The notes: generated by a model not told the origin, from the letters alone. A stretch of DNA of 64,000 nt from Laceyella tengchongensis (GCF_900182735.1 NZ_FXTU01000001.1:558001-622000); one strand, 5' to 3'; shown: positions 54,597 to 63,729, counted from the stretch's first letter. Made by a program: numbers and translations.

Positions 54597-55091
54597 ATGA
54601 CAGCACTTGACAAACAAATCCTTAAAATGGAGAATACCGAACCGGTAGAATTTTTGCGCCAATATACGGGAGGCCAACCTTTGTCCAAACAGTTGGTCCA
54701 GCTGGTATATGAATTGAAGAAGACACACGCTTTTTCTAATGGCGTCATCAACGCGTTGTTCGAGTATTGCCTCATCGAAAATAATTATAAAATCGTTCGT
54801 ACATATGTATTGCAATTGGCTGAGGAGCTGGATGAAGTGGGTGTGCGAAACGCGCATGAGGTATTCCGTTATTTGCGGGAGAGACCGTATCAAAAGCGGC
54901 AACCTGAGTCCAGCCCGCATGTGTCGGACGATGCTGATTACAACATGGAATATGTGGAAACCAATATTGCCCTCATCGCCAAACAATTGCATGAACTTCG
55001 CAAAGAAATGAATTTGAAGTTTAACTTGATGAACCAACAGCTAGATCAAATCGAGCGGCGTCTGTCTCAAGTTGCAGACTGGTTGAAATGA
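54597..55091 (+). CDS. DnaD/DnaB_2-like domain protein
   Basis: 164 residues. EPVEFLRQYTGGQPLSKQLV and VINALFEYCLIENNYKIVRT resemble the DnaB_2/DnaD C-terminal domain of Firmicutes replication-initiation proteins, including the position of GG and the final helix with Asn. The C-terminal 50 residues are a coiled coil (QLHELRKEMNLKFNLMNQQL). It is much shorter than DnaB or DnaD, so it is a partial relative of unknown role. The start has GGGAGGG 7 nt upstream. It is monocistronic with a terminator. Confidence 0.6.
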   Translation: MTALDKQILKMENTEPVEFLRQYTGGQPLSKQLVQLVYELKKTHAFSNGVINALFEYCLIENNYKIVRTYVLQLAEELDEVGVRNAHEVFRYLRERPYQKRQPESSPHVSDDADYNMEYVETNIALIAKQLHELRKEMNLKFNLMNQQLDQIERRLSQVADWLK

Positions 55092-55155
55092 AATGGGTTT
55101 TTTTGGGATGTTAATTTGGAATATTTAAACGATTGCTCGTCAGCCGGTCGCGTTT

Positions 55156-55179
55156 CGCCTCCTTGAAGAGGCGTTTTTT
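55156..55179 (+). terminator. Intrinsic terminator
   Basis: CGCCTC with GAGGCG, 6-nt loop, T6, downstream of the DnaD-like gene. Confidence 0.85.
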
Positions 55180-55251
55180 CATTGTTTTGTTGGAAAAAAC
55201 AGGGTGGAAACAAGGGGAGAAACCGTGTAGAATCGGCTTAAAAGAAGTTGA

Positions 55252-55279
55252 TTGTATTTTTGATCGCGATTGGTATGAT
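55252..55279 (+). promoter_or_regulatory. Promoter of the TetR/acyltransferase/CrtI operon
   Basis: TTGTAT and TATGAT separated by 16 nt with a TGG just before the -10. It lies 34 nt before the preferred start codon and so argues against longer N-termini. Confidence 0.5.
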
Positions 55280-55312
55280 GGTACATGGATTGAAATTCAA
55301 ATCAAAAGGGGT

Positions 55313-55975
55313 ATGAGATTGAAGGACCGGGTAAAGCGGGCGCCGGGTAGGCCAAGGCGCTCAGATTTGGAAGGGACAATGGACACTGAACAGAAGATTT
55401 TATGCGAAGCGGCGGGATTGTTTTTAAAAAGTGGTTATGCCGCCGTTTCGATCAGTATGATAACGGACGCCGTGGGCATCACCAAACCGACACTGTATCA
55501 TTATTTTCCTGACAAAGAGACATTGTTCGCGGCGGTGGTGTGCAAAAAACTGGAGTTGGCTGGGACGCATATCCAACGGGGAATCGCAAAAGGGGGAAGT
55601 GTCCGGCAACGCCTCATTTGTTTGGCGACGGGCTTTTTCCACTATGCCTCCATGTCGATGCAACCACTAATGCGCGACGTGGATGAACAACTGCGTCCTG
55701 ACCTGACCGAACGCGTGCATCTCACGTTGCATCGTGCAATCGTGAAGCCGTTGCAGGATCTGATTCAAGAGGGGGTGGAGCAAGGGGAAGTGCGTGCGCA
55801 GGCCGAGCAGATTCCGATGCTGGTGGAATTGTGGCTGGGGATGTTGGATACTTTGGCGAAACATTGCCGCAAGGAAACAGATGCGGAGGAGATCGGCCGG
55901 CTAGCGGAGATGGCAGTCACTGTGTTCATGGACGGCATTGCCAAAGAAGGGCGTCATATGCGGACAGAGGAGTGA
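55313..55975 (+). CDS. TetR/AcrR family regulator
   Basis: About 220 residues. Basic N-terminal arm (KRAPGRPRRSD), then the TetR helix-turn-helix (ILCEAAGLFLKSGYAAVSIS, MITDAVGITKPTLYHYFPDK). The start is uncertain: ATG 55313 is close to AAAAGGGG, and the TTG at 55319 has better spacing. The next gene begins 6 nt after the stop, so it probably controls the acyltransferase and desaturase genes downstream. The ligand is unknown. Confidence 0.8.
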   Translation: MRLKDRVKRAPGRPRRSDLEGTMDTEQKILCEAAGLFLKSGYAAVSISMITDAVGITKPTLYHYFPDKETLFAAVVCKKLELAGTHIQRGIAKGGSVRQRLICLATGFFHYASMSMQPLMRDVDEQLRPDLTERVHLTLHRAIVKPLQDLIQEGVEQGEVRAQAEQIPMLVELWLGMLDTLAKHCRKETDAEEIGRLAEMAVTVFMDGIAKEGRHMRTEE

Positions 55976-55980
55976 CTCGG

Positions 55981-56748
55981 ATGATTGCGGAAGAGAAAAA
56001 TAAACGATTTACGCCGCTTGTGCATGCCATGGTGACATGTGTGTTGCGGCGTCATTTTGCGCGGATGTATGTCAACTGTTCGGAACGCATCAATGTGTCT
56101 ACCCCCACCTTATATTTGGTGAATCATAGCCATTGGTGGGATCCGTTGTTCGTGTTGTGGCTGAATCACGCATATCTGCGCCAAGACGCCTATGTCCTGC
56201 TGCAAGAGCGGGCGTGGCCTTTTTTTTCATTATTGAAAGATCAAGGATTCATCGAAGTCGACCCGGATGATTATCAGGAGTGGCGGTCAGCGCTGGAATC
56301 TGGAAAAGAGCTGTTGTCCTCGCGGTTCCGTTCGTTGTGGATTTTGGGCCAAGGAGAAGCCGTTCATCAAGACGCACGCCCTATCCGCTTCGTACCGGGG
56401 CTGGGGTCGTTGCTTGAAACGGGTGGGCAGGTACAAGTTGTTCCGGTGGCAATTTACACTTCATTTACCCAAAGTCGGCCGGATGTCTATATTCGCCTTG
56501 CAGATCCATTGTTGCCGGAGACATTTACTAAAGGCCATCGTCGGCAATGGGTCGCCGCCTGTGAAAAGGAGTTGGCGCTAGAGCTAGATGCTATGCGTGA
56601 AGGGGTGATTGCCAACCGGCTCACCGGTTTTGAGTTGGCTTGGCAGGGCTTCTCATCATTTCCGGAGCAGTGGAATCGCGCGCGGGACGGACTGAAGCAG
56701 GCCAGCCAATGGTGGCGAAGATGGAAGAAAGGGCGATCACAGCAATGA
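55981..56748 (+). CDS. PlsC-like acyltransferase
   Basis: 255 residues. The LPLAT catalytic HX4D motif is in TLYLVNHSHWWDPLFVLW; a substrate-binding block resembling LWILGQGEAVHQDARPIRFV takes the place of the usual FPEGT. It contains a hydrophobic N-terminal helix and is probably membrane-associated. It lies between a TetR gene and a phytoene-desaturase-like gene whose ATG overlaps its TGA (ATGA). Bacterial C30 carotenoid clusters include similar acyltransferases, so acylation of a carotenoid or glycolipid is possible but inferred. Confidence 0.75.
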   Translation: MIAEEKNKRFTPLVHAMVTCVLRRHFARMYVNCSERINVSTPTLYLVNHSHWWDPLFVLWLNHAYLRQDAYVLLQERAWPFFSLLKDQGFIEVDPDDYQEWRSALESGKELLSSRFRSLWILGQGEAVHQDARPIRFVPGLGSLLETGGQVQVVPVAIYTSFTQSRPDVYIRLADPLLPETFTKGHRRQWVAACEKELALELDAMREGVIANRLTGFELAWQGFSSFPEQWNRARDGLKQASQWWRRWKKGRSQQ

Positions 56749-58229
56749 AAAAAGCGATCATCATTGGTGGCGGCTTGGCCGGCTTGGTGACGGCGATCAA
56801 ATTGGCCACAATGGATTTCAAGGTGTCCCTGTTTGAAAAAGAAAGCAAGGTGGGCGGATCGTGCCGCGCAATCCAATTGGGAGGAGGGTATCAGTTTGAT
56901 TTGGAACCGGCGCCGATGATGATGCCATGGGTGTTTGAACGCATCTTTCGGGAAGCTGGCTCAGTAGTTGATCCTTCGCTGCGGTTCATTCCCTTGCCAG
57001 TAAACAGCCGGCACTTTTTCTACAATAAGTCGATTGTTGATTTAACTGCAGATGGCGAGGCGATGGCTGATCAACTGACGGGATTTTCTCCGGAAAACCG
57101 CACCGGCTTTTTGGACTATCTGTATGCGGCACAAACCATATACGAGTGGGTAGAAGAAACGCTCTTAGCCAGTCCGACAGTGGGTTGGACGGATCTGCTC
57201 CGTCCGGGAGCGGTGAAATCGTCATGGAAGATGAAGCTGTTGCAGCCGCTGGATGCTTTTCATCGGCGCTTTTTCGACGACGCCCGCATGCTGGCGATGA
57301 TGAACCGTTATGCAACCTATGTTGGCTCTTCCCCCTATAAGGCGCCAGCGGTGGTGGCGATGTTCGCCTACTTGGAATTGGTGCAGGGAGTGTCTTACGT
57401 CGAAGGCGGGAATGAGCGGTTGATTGAGGCGTTGGTGCGCCTGGCGCAGTCGCGGGGTGTGGAGTTGCACACGGGATGCGCTGTGGATGAAATCCTGTTG
57501 TCTGACCGCAAAGTGACCGGCGTAGACGCAGGCGGGGAAAAATGGGAGGCAGATGTAGTGGTGTCTTGCATCGATCCCATCCAAACGAGGGTGTCGTTGT
57601 TGAAGGATGAGCGGTACGCGCCAGATATGAGGCAACTCAGCTGTTCGCAGGTCGTAGGTTTGCTTGGTTGCAAAGAAACGTATCCTGTGTTGCATTATCA
57701 TAATTATTTTTATCCGCGCGAGATGGAGCGGTACTATATTGATTTGTTTGAACAGCGGGAATGGCCTGACGCCCCCTTGATTTATGTGGGGAATCCCTGT
57801 TTGTATGAAGCGGATCGCACCGGCTCTGGTTGCAGTTTGTGTGTCACTGTTCAGGTGCCAGCCAGCTTCGGGCTGAAACCGGGTCAGTTTGAATTGTACC
57901 GGGAGCGACTTTTGTACTTGCTGGAACGGGTTTGGGGTCTGCAAGGGCTGAGTGAGCAGATCGAAGTAGAGCAGTGGTTGGGCCCCCTTGATTTGCAGGA
58001 GATGACGGGGGCCTATGGCGGGGCGTTGAATGGACGGGTTTTTCATGGGTTTCGCGCGGCGATCCGCCAACCGCTCAAGGATCGCAAGCGACAAGGGCTG
58101 TATTATGCAGGCGCCGGAGCGTATCCGGGAGGGGATCAAGCGATGGCGGCGATCAGCGGGCTGCATACCGCTCATCTCATCAAGCTGGAAGAAGAGAGAA
58201 AAGAGAGCAAGCTCACCCGGTTGGGGTGA
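56745..58229 (+). CDS. Phytoene desaturase-like FAD oxidoreductase (CrtI/CrtN family)
   Basis: 494 residues from the ATG overlapping the acyltransferase stop. The dinucleotide fold IIIGGGLAGLVTAIKLATMD is followed by LFEKESKVGGSCRAIQLGGG. YQFDLEPAPMMMPWVFERIF and FAYLELVQGVSYVEGGNERL resemble CrtI/CrtN desaturases, and the C-terminal FAD motif is LYYAGAGAYPGGDQAMAAIS. It may desaturate or oxidise a carotenoid. No phytoene/squalene synthase gene lies in the operon, so the pathway is incomplete locally. The stop codon is inside a hairpin shared with tatA. Confidence 0.82.
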   Translation: MKKAIIIGGGLAGLVTAIKLATMDFKVSLFEKESKVGGSCRAIQLGGGYQFDLEPAPMMMPWVFERIFREAGSVVDPSLRFIPLPVNSRHFFYNKSIVDLTADGEAMADQLTGFSPENRTGFLDYLYAAQTIYEWVEETLLASPTVGWTDLLRPGAVKSSWKMKLLQPLDAFHRRFFDDARMLAMMNRYATYVGSSPYKAPAVVAMFAYLELVQGVSYVEGGNERLIEALVRLAQSRGVELHTGCAVDEILLSDRKVTGVDAGGEKWEADVVVSCIDPIQTRVSLLKDERYAPDMRQLSCSQVVGLLGCKETYPVLHYHNYFYPREMERYYIDLFEQREWPDAPLIYVGNPCLYEADRTGSGCSLCVTVQVPASFGLKPGQFELYRERLLYLLERVWGLQGLSEQIEVEQWLGPLDLQEMTGAYGGALNGRVFHGFRAAIRQPLKDRKRQGLYYAGAGAYPGGDQAMAAISGLHTAHLIKLEEERKESKLTRLG

Positions 58230-58235
58230 GCTTGC
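58207..58235. terminator. Hairpin shared by convergent crtI-like and tatA genes
   Basis: Twelve-bp perfect stem GCAAGCTCACCC with GGGTGAGCTTGC, containing the stop codon of the plus-strand gene. No strong T-run. Confidence 0.55.
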
Positions 58236-58236
58236 G

Positions 58237-58413
58237 TCATGATTTATCCTCTTTTTTCTCTTTGGAATCGTCTTTACCGGATACTGCATCGCGGAACATT
58301 TTTAAAGTTTGTCCAGTTGCGCGTCCCAATTCAGGCAATTTTTTTGGCCCGAACAAAAGCAGGGCGACAACGAGGATGACAATAAGTCCGGGTATACCGA
58401 TACTACTGAACAT
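58237..58413 (-). CDS. tatA: Sec-independent translocase protein TatA
   Basis: 58 residues from ATG 58413 with GGAG 8-10 nt upstream. N-terminal membrane helix IGIPGLIVILVVALLLFGPK, then the conserved FGPKKLPELGRATGQTLKMF hinge and amphipathic helix, and a charged tail. TatA forms the pore for folded-protein export. No tatC is adjacent, so the partner lies elsewhere. Confidence 0.93.
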   Translation of the reverse strand: MFSSIGIPGLIVILVVALLLFGPKKLPELGRATGQTLKMFRDAVSGKDDSKEKKEDKS

Positions 58414-58544
58414 ATTTTCACGCTCCAACAGGCTAAGACAGCCTGATCTGTTCTTTAGCCATTATATCGCTTCGCCAGAAAGATGCCAAGTAAAGCTTTT
58501 TTTGCATTATAATCAATTTATCATGACAAAAAGGAGTGGCATGT

Positions 58545-58868
58545 GTGGAATTAATCCGGATTTTCACTTCAATGGCGGAGAAAATCAATCAAGATCCAAC
58601 GGGAATCAGTCATTTGAACGATGTGTATCAGTTGGAAGTGACCAGTGGGATATATCAGGTGCGGTTTGCAGATGGACAAGCGGAGTGGGCCGAAGGAAAC
58701 AAATGGGAGCCCACTTGTTCATTGCAGATCAAAGATGAGGATTTGCTGAAGCTCGTCACGGGGAAACTGGGAGCGACGACGGCGGTAATGATGGGCAAGC
58801 TGAAAGTAAAAGGCTCGATTGAAGCTGCGCTCCGTTTGCAAAAGGTATTAAAGCATTACGCTAGCTAA
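58545..58868 (+). CDS. SCP2 sterol-carrier domain protein
   Basis: 107 residues from GTG 58545, with AAGGAG 8 nt upstream and TATAAT at 58508-58513. The SCP2 pattern is clear: VTSGIYQVRFADGQAEWAEG, CSLQIKDEDLLKLVTGKLGA, then MGKLKVKGSIEAALRLQKVL. SCP2 domains bind lipids or fatty acyl-CoA. It stands alone, and a FadR-type operator was not found in front of it. Confidence 0.88.
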   Translation: MELIRIFTSMAEKINQDPTGISHLNDVYQLEVTSGIYQVRFADGQAEWAEGNKWEPTCSLQIKDEDLLKLVTGKLGATTAVMMGKLKVKGSIEAALRLQKVLKHYAS

Positions 58869-58880
58869 CGGGCGAAAGAG

Positions 58881-58909
58881 AAGCCTGGCTTCCATAGGGA
58901 GTCAGGCTT
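58881..58909. terminator. Hairpin between convergent SCP2 and HD-Pnk genes
   Basis: AAGCCTG (58881-58887) with CAGGCTT (58903-58909); the stop codon of the minus-strand gene is inside it. Confidence 0.5.
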
Positions 58910-59997
58910 GTTCGCTTTCGATCCACCGTACCTGGTGCGCTTCCTCGGCTGTAGGAACTTCTAATTTTTGCAACAGCTTGCGGATCGTTGCTGCGGGAAC
59001 GGCCTGTTTCCGGCTTCGATTGCGGGACAACAACAGCGTAAGCGGCGCGTCGATATACACGATGCTGACATGCGCGCCATAGGAAGCGAATAGATCAACG
59101 AGTGGATCGCGTAAATGCCGAGTGAGATTGGTGGCGTTCCAGATGAATGGTTGTTTTCTTCGCAACAGACATTTGGCCTCTTCTTTGGCGATGCTGACCA
59201 CTTCTCCCTGATTGGCGGTAGGAGAGATGCGGCGTTCATGCCGGATGCGATCCAAGGAAACGACTGGGAGATCCGGATGGTTCAAGCTAATCCAGGTGTC
59301 TTTGCCCGCACCGGGTAATCCAGACATCATGATCACTTCGAAGTCGGTATCATCATATAGCACGTCGTCGATCCGCAGGTGGTCGCTACGAAAATAACGA
59401 AAGCGGGTATGGTTGTTGGCGAAGGGTTTGGGTTGTGTGTAGCAGCCCAGTTCGGTGGCATATTGGCGGAAATAGGCGATCCGCTCCAACAATTCCGCTT
59501 GGTCTGGGCAAATTCGCCCGCGCACATCAGCTTCGGCCAACATGGCTACCCAATCGAGGCGGATATGCCAGCTGGCGCCAACCACCGCTTTCTCGGGGTC
59601 GGGCTTTTCAAAAAACCACAATGGCAAACCGTGATGCCGGACGAGTTGTACCAACATCTCCCGCTCTTGAAGCGGTAGGGCCTGCATTTTCTCTCTCACG
59701 ATCTGGGCACCGACTTTGGCATGATTAGGAGCATGGATGCGGCCGTCGTCGCCGATCTTTGTGCATGTCTTTGCCGATATCATGAAACAGGGCGGCCTTT
59801 AGCAACAAGGATTGCTCAGCCGGTGCCAAGGCTTGCCACGCGGGGAGCCGGCGAAGTTCATCCACCACCATCCATGTGTGGGATAGCACATCCCCTTCCC
59901 CATGATAATGTGGATCTTGGTTCACGTGGCTAAGTGTTTGCAACCAAGGGAATTGGTCAAGAGCTTGCTGGCGGTTAAATGGTACAGAATCAATCAA
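58902..59997 (-). pseudogene. HD-Pnk RNA end-healing enzyme, frameshifted
   Basis: The minus-strand frame from TTG 59997 (AAGGAG upstream) encodes an HD phosphohydrolase start (GDVLSHTWMVVDELRRLP, KAALFHDIGKD). It then runs out of phase. The continuation is in another frame from about 59770: GDDGRIHAPNHAKVGAQIVR, and then a P-loop kinase, EVIMMSGLPGAGKDTWISLN, with VVSLDRIRHERR and FIWNATNLTRHLRDPLVDLF. HD plus 5'-OH polynucleotide kinase is the HD-Pnk architecture described for Runella, which heals 2',3'-phosphate and 5'-OH ends. The start overlaps the RNA ligase stop, so both were one operon. One indel breaks it. Confidence 0.8.
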
Positions 59998-60769
59998 AAA
60001 GATTCACTCCTTTCCGCAATTGATTGGGAATGAGTGGCCGGTTCATCCAGTGGGATTCGGAATCGATGATGGTTTGCAAAAAGTCGGAACGCACCCATTT
60101 GTAACGGTTTTGCACAAAATCGCCCTCTTCCACTTTTATATACAAACCCTCCATCAATCCGGAAGGGTCCGTTTCCCGCCAAGCCAGTTCGGGCTGCAGT
60201 CCCAAAAGGTCGGCTAGTTGCCTTAGTTGTTCCAAATGGTCTGCGGCAATGAACGGGGAAGGGGCGATCCAATCCGGTAAGGTGTTTTTTCTGGCAGCGA
60301 CGCCTTCATACAAGACCCTCACCGAAACGATAAAAGGCGCTTTGGCCAAGAATTCCCGCCGTTTGGCTGTGGAAAGGAAGGCACCGGCTTGTGTGTCGTA
60401 AATATCAAATTCCAAAAAATAATGGGGCAAGTCGGTGTAAAAGATGGTGTGTTTGGCATACATCCATTCGCCATACATGATATATCGGTCGGTGAGCAAA
60501 TCCCAAAGCGCAGGGGCATGGTGGTGAGCCCAGCTTTTGAACAAGGCGAATTGCCGCTCTCGGGGGCCACCCGTCAAGTAATGCCCGCGGCTTTGCAATA
60601 GCAAGGAGCCGTCCGGGGTAAAACGGATGCCCGTGTTGGACCCGTCCATCTTCTCTTCGATGACAATATGCCGTCCGATCAGTTCCTTATAAGTTGCTAT
60701 GTTTAAGTCTTCATCGCCGGGTTGCAGTCCTGACCCCGACAAATGGCGTGTGCGAGGATATTTGATCAT
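59990..60769 (-). CDS. RNA ligase family protein
   Basis: 259 residues from ATG 60769 with AAAGG about 9 nt upstream. Nucleotidyltransferase motifs in order: motif I IVIEEKMDGSNTGIRF with the lysine to be adenylylated (KxDGxN), motif III IMYGEWMYAKHTIFYTDLPH, motif IV SGLMEGLYIKVEEGD and motif V NRYKWVRSDFLQ. It seals RNA ends and is paired with HD-Pnk, which prepares the ends, as an RNA-repair operon. RNA damage by ribotoxins is the usual proposed target. The ligase itself looks intact. Confidence 0.88.
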   Translation of the reverse strand: MIKYPRTRHLSGSGLQPGDEDLNIATYKELIGRHIVIEEKMDGSNTGIRFTPDGSLLLQSRGHYLTGGPRERQFALFKSWAHHHAPALWDLLTDRYIMYGEWMYAKHTIFYTDLPHYFLEFDIYDTQAGAFLSTAKRREFLAKAPFIVSVRVLYEGVAARKNTLPDWIAPSPFIAADHLEQLRQLADLLGLQPELAWRETDPSGLMEGLYIKVEEGDFVQNRYKWVRSDFLQTIIDSESHWMNRPLIPNQLRKGVNLFD

Positions 60770-60856
60770 CCGCTTCATCCTTTAAATATATTTTGATTTA
60801 TATGTTAATCATAAAGAATCAGTGTGAAAATGTCTTGAGCAAATGTTTTTTTGCCC

Positions 60857-60886
60857 TTGCCAACTCGGATCGAGCTATGTTAATAT
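60857..60886 (+). promoter_or_regulatory. Promoter of lysC
   Basis: TTGCCA and TAATAT separated by 18 nt, just upstream of the lysine riboswitch. Confidence 0.6.
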
Positions 60887-60913
60887 CATAAAAATTAATA
60901 TTTTATTTGAATT

Positions 60914-61187
60914 CTCGCCACTCATTGTGGAGTAGAGGCGCGGGTTTCATGAGTACTTGTTCGGAGGACGGGCCGTTGATGGACAAGGAAAGGGAAACGC
61001 CGCCGAAGTTTGCTGGAAGACCCGACAGAAAGCAGGCTGGGACTGTATCCGAACAGGAACAGGACTGTCACAAAAGCGCATGGGTTGCTTTTGTGAAGCG
61101 CTAATCCGCAGTAGATGAGCGAGCTGGAGCGAAAAAAAACAAAGGCGACAGCGAGCGATTCTCTGCTGTGGCCTTTTCTGTTTTTTT
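60914..61187 (+). ncRNA. Lysine riboswitch (L-box) with terminator
   Basis: Conserved L-box blocks appear in order: AGTAGAGGCGCGG, GAGTACTTG, AAGGGAAACGCCGCCGAAG, GGACTGTCA, and the GCGCTAATCCGC 3' part. The expression platform ends in a terminator (AGGC-CAGC pairing with GCTG-GCCT, 61143-61173, then T-rich). In the presence of lysine it should stop transcription before lysC, as for Bacillus lysC. Confidence 0.9.
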
Positions 61188-61338
61188 ACAGGCCTTTCTG
61201 GGTCATGTCTGATTCATATCTGCGGTTTTTTAACACCCATCGGTTTAAGGAAAACCGGTTTGTCCGCCGCTTTTAGGGGTCAGTTTGCTTTGCCAGTCAG
61301 GCCCCAGCCAGCTATGCAGAATCGAGAGGAGAGTAAGC

Positions 61339-62568
61339 ATGAGCATCGTGGTGCAAAAGTTTGGCGGTACCTCGGTAGGAAGCATTGAACGGATTCAAGC
61401 CGTAGCAGAGATCATAGCTCGTACCTATGAACAAGGGAAGCGTTGTGTGGCAGTGGTGTCGGCGATGGGGAAGTCCACAGATCAATTGGTTGGGATGGCC
61501 AAAGAGATTCATCCACACCCTTCTCCCCGCGAGATGGATATGTTGCTTGCGACAGGTGAACAAGTGAGCATCGCGTTATTAACCATGGCCTTGCATCGGA
61601 AAGGATTGAAAGCCCGCTCGCTCACTGGCTGGCAAGCAGGGATTACCACCGATTGTGTCCATGGTCGGGCGATGGTTCATGATGTGAACACGGAGACGAT
61701 CACTACGGCGTTGGATCAAGGGGAAATTGTGGTCGTCGCCGGGTTTCAAGGGATTTCTTCTCAACGGGAGATCACGACATTGGGAAGGGGCGGCTCAGAT
61801 ACGACGGCCGTTGTATTGGCGGCTGCGTTGGGAGCTGATTATTGCGAGATCTACACGGATGTCGAAGGCGTGTATACGGCAGATCCCCGCGTAATTCCGG
61901 CGGCGCAGAAGATGGATGAGATTTCATACCAAGAGATGTTGGAACTGGCCCACTTGGGGGCGGGCGTGCTTCATCCACGTTCGGTGGAAGCCGCGTTGCG
62001 GAATAAGGTGAAATTAGTGGTGCGCTCTAGCTTTGTCAATGAATCGGGCACTTGGATTAAGGGGGAAAATGAGATGGAAACCTCGCATCATGTCAGCGGC
62101 ATCGCACACGACCTGCAAGTGGCACGAATCAAGGTGTTGGGATTGCCGAATCATGAAGAAACGTTGACGCGGCTGTTTGGATTGTTGGCCGAGGCGCACA
62201 TCAATGTGGATATCATCGTCCAGAGCGAACATGATCATGAACGGGTTGATGTGGCTTTCAGTGTGAATGAAGAAGTAGGCTTGGAAGCGCGGCAGGTATT
62301 GGAGGCGGCGCAAAGTGAGTTGGGCTTTGCCAAGATTTTGTATGAAGGGGGATTGGCCAAGGTTTCCGCGGTGGGCGTGGGGATGATGGCCCGCCCGGGT
62401 GTAGCGGCCAAGATGTTTGCCACGTTAAGCGAAGCGGGCATTCGGGTGAAAATGGTTTCCACTTCCGAGATTAAAATTTCCTGCGTGGTGGAGCGGGAGC
62501 AGGCTCTGGAAGGGGCGCGCCGCCTACATTCGGCGTTTGGCCTGGATCGGATCGAAGTCAAAGTGTAG
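61339..62568 (+). CDS. lysC: Aspartokinase (lysine-sensitive type)
   Basis: 409 residues from ATG 61339 with GAGGAGA upstream. IVVQKFGGTSVGSIERIQAV is the aspartokinase signature, with ITTLGRGGSDTTAVVLAAAL in the kinase domain, and two ACT domains follow (ARIKVLGLPNHEETLTRLFG, KVSAVGVGMMARPGVAAKMF). It phosphorylates aspartate, the first step to lysine, threonine and diaminopimelate. Length and layout match Bacillus aspartokinase II, whose beta subunit arises from an internal start; ATG 62074 preceded by AAGGGGG could be the equivalent. The upstream riboswitch explains the regulation. Confidence 0.95.
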   Translation: MSIVVQKFGGTSVGSIERIQAVAEIIARTYEQGKRCVAVVSAMGKSTDQLVGMAKEIHPHPSPREMDMLLATGEQVSIALLTMALHRKGLKARSLTGWQAGITTDCVHGRAMVHDVNTETITTALDQGEIVVVAGFQGISSQREITTLGRGGSDTTAVVLAAALGADYCEIYTDVEGVYTADPRVIPAAQKMDEISYQEMLELAHLGAGVLHPRSVEAALRNKVKLVVRSSFVNESGTWIKGENEMETSHHVSGIAHDLQVARIKVLGLPNHEETLTRLFGLLAEAHINVDIIVQSEHDHERVDVAFSVNEEVGLEARQVLEAAQSELGFAKILYEGGLAKVSAVGVGMMARPGVAAKMFATLSEAGIRVKMVSTSEIKISCVVEREQALEGARRLHSAFGLDRIEVKV

Positions 62569-62576
62569 ACAAGAGA

Positions 62577-62610
62577 GGCAGTCTGTCTGGGGAGGGCGGA
62601 CTGCCTTTTC
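62577..62610 (+). terminator. Intrinsic terminator of lysC
   Basis: GGCAGTC with GACTGCC and a T-rich tail. Confidence 0.7.
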
Positions 62611-62798
62611 TATTCTGTGATCTCATCTCATATAATGAACCGGAGTAGATGGGAATCCCTATTCTGCTGAGTAAAGCCAAGTGGAGTTATAATAAACAGA
62701 TTAATGATAAAATTATTTATTGACTGAAAATCATTGTTTAGGTGATGATTAAAATAATTGAATCGATCCATCTATCATTGTTTCAGGAGGTGTTGGCG

Positions 62799-63728
62799 TT
62801 GGTCAAATATGTGATGTCCCGATTGTTACAGATGGTGTTGACACTCTGGGTGATCGCGACGGTCACATTCATTATGATGAAAGCGATTCCGGGCGATCCG
62901 TTCAGCAATGAAAAAAAACTACCCGAAGAAGTGTTGCGTAATTTGTATGCTTATTACCAATTGGACGATCCGCTGCCCGTTCAGTATGTCCATTATATGA
63001 AAAATCTGGTGTCGCTGGATTTGGGCCCTTCCTTCAAATATGAAACTCGCTCGATCAATGAGATTGTGGCGGAAGGTTTTCCCGTCTCGGCCCAGTTGGG
63101 GGCGCAAGCGTTGTTGGTAGCGGTTGTGGCTGGCCTTGCTTTGGGCGTCGTGGCCGCGCTCAAGCAAAACAGGTCGCTGGACTATTTCTCCATGCTGGTG
63201 GCGGTGTTGGGGATCTCTGTGCCTAGCTTTGTGCTGGCTCCGATCTTGCAAAAATATTTGGGGGTCGAGTGGGAGCTTTTGCCAGTGGCCACGTGGGAAG
63301 GGTTCGCGTCTACTGTGATGCCAACAATCGCGCTGGCCGCGTTCCCTCTAGCTAGCGTGACTCGGTTGATGCGGTCGAGCATGGTCGAGGTCTTGACGCA
63401 AGATTATGTGCGTACGGCCAGAGCCAAAGGGTTGCCACCCTTGTTCGTGATCGTCCGCCATACGATCCGCAACGCGATTTTACCTGTGGTCACCGTGTTG
63501 GGACCGCTCACGGTCGGGGTGTTGACGGGCAGTTTTGTGGTTGAGAGCATTTTTTCCATACCGGGCATTGGCAAGTATTTTGTGGAGAGCATCACCAACC
63601 GTGACTATCCTTTGATCATGGGAATCACCCTGTTTTACTCTTCGCTGTTGATTATCGTCAATTTCCTGGTTGATCTGGCTTATGGCTGGATTGACCCACG
63701 GATTCAGTTGGCCAAAGGAGGCAAGTGA
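62799..63728 (+). CDS. ABC transporter permease, oligopeptide/dipeptide type (OppB/DppB)
   Basis: 309 residues from TTG 62799 with AGGAGGTG 6 nt upstream; upstream in-frame ATGs lack a ribosome site. About six membrane segments, with the EAA-type loop RTARAKGLPPLFVIVRHTIR (about residues 200-220) that contacts the ATPase, and the N-terminal RLLQMVLTLWVIATVTFIMM and IPGDPF typical of OppB/DppB. It forms the pore with the OppC partner that begins 2 nt downstream. Peptide or nickel transport cannot be distinguished. Confidence 0.9.
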   Translation: MVKYVMSRLLQMVLTLWVIATVTFIMMKAIPGDPFSNEKKLPEEVLRNLYAYYQLDDPLPVQYVHYMKNLVSLDLGPSFKYETRSINEIVAEGFPVSAQLGAQALLVAVVAGLALGVVAALKQNRSLDYFSMLVAVLGISVPSFVLAPILQKYLGVEWELLPVATWEGFASTVMPTIALAAFPLASVTRLMRSSMVEVLTQDYVRTARAKGLPPLFVIVRHTIRNAILPVVTVLGPLTVGVLTGSFVVESIFSIPGIGKYFVESITNRDYPLIMGITLFYSSLLIIVNFLVDLAYGWIDPRIQLAKGGK

Positions 63729-63729
63729 C

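Noticed and set aside
57222..58289. 355-codon minus-strand frame opposite the CrtI-like gene
   Set aside because: Shadow of the CrtI-like gene, also overlapping tatA.
60907..61104. 65-codon frame upstream of lysC
   Set aside because: It lies inside the lysine riboswitch, whose conserved blocks explain the sequence.
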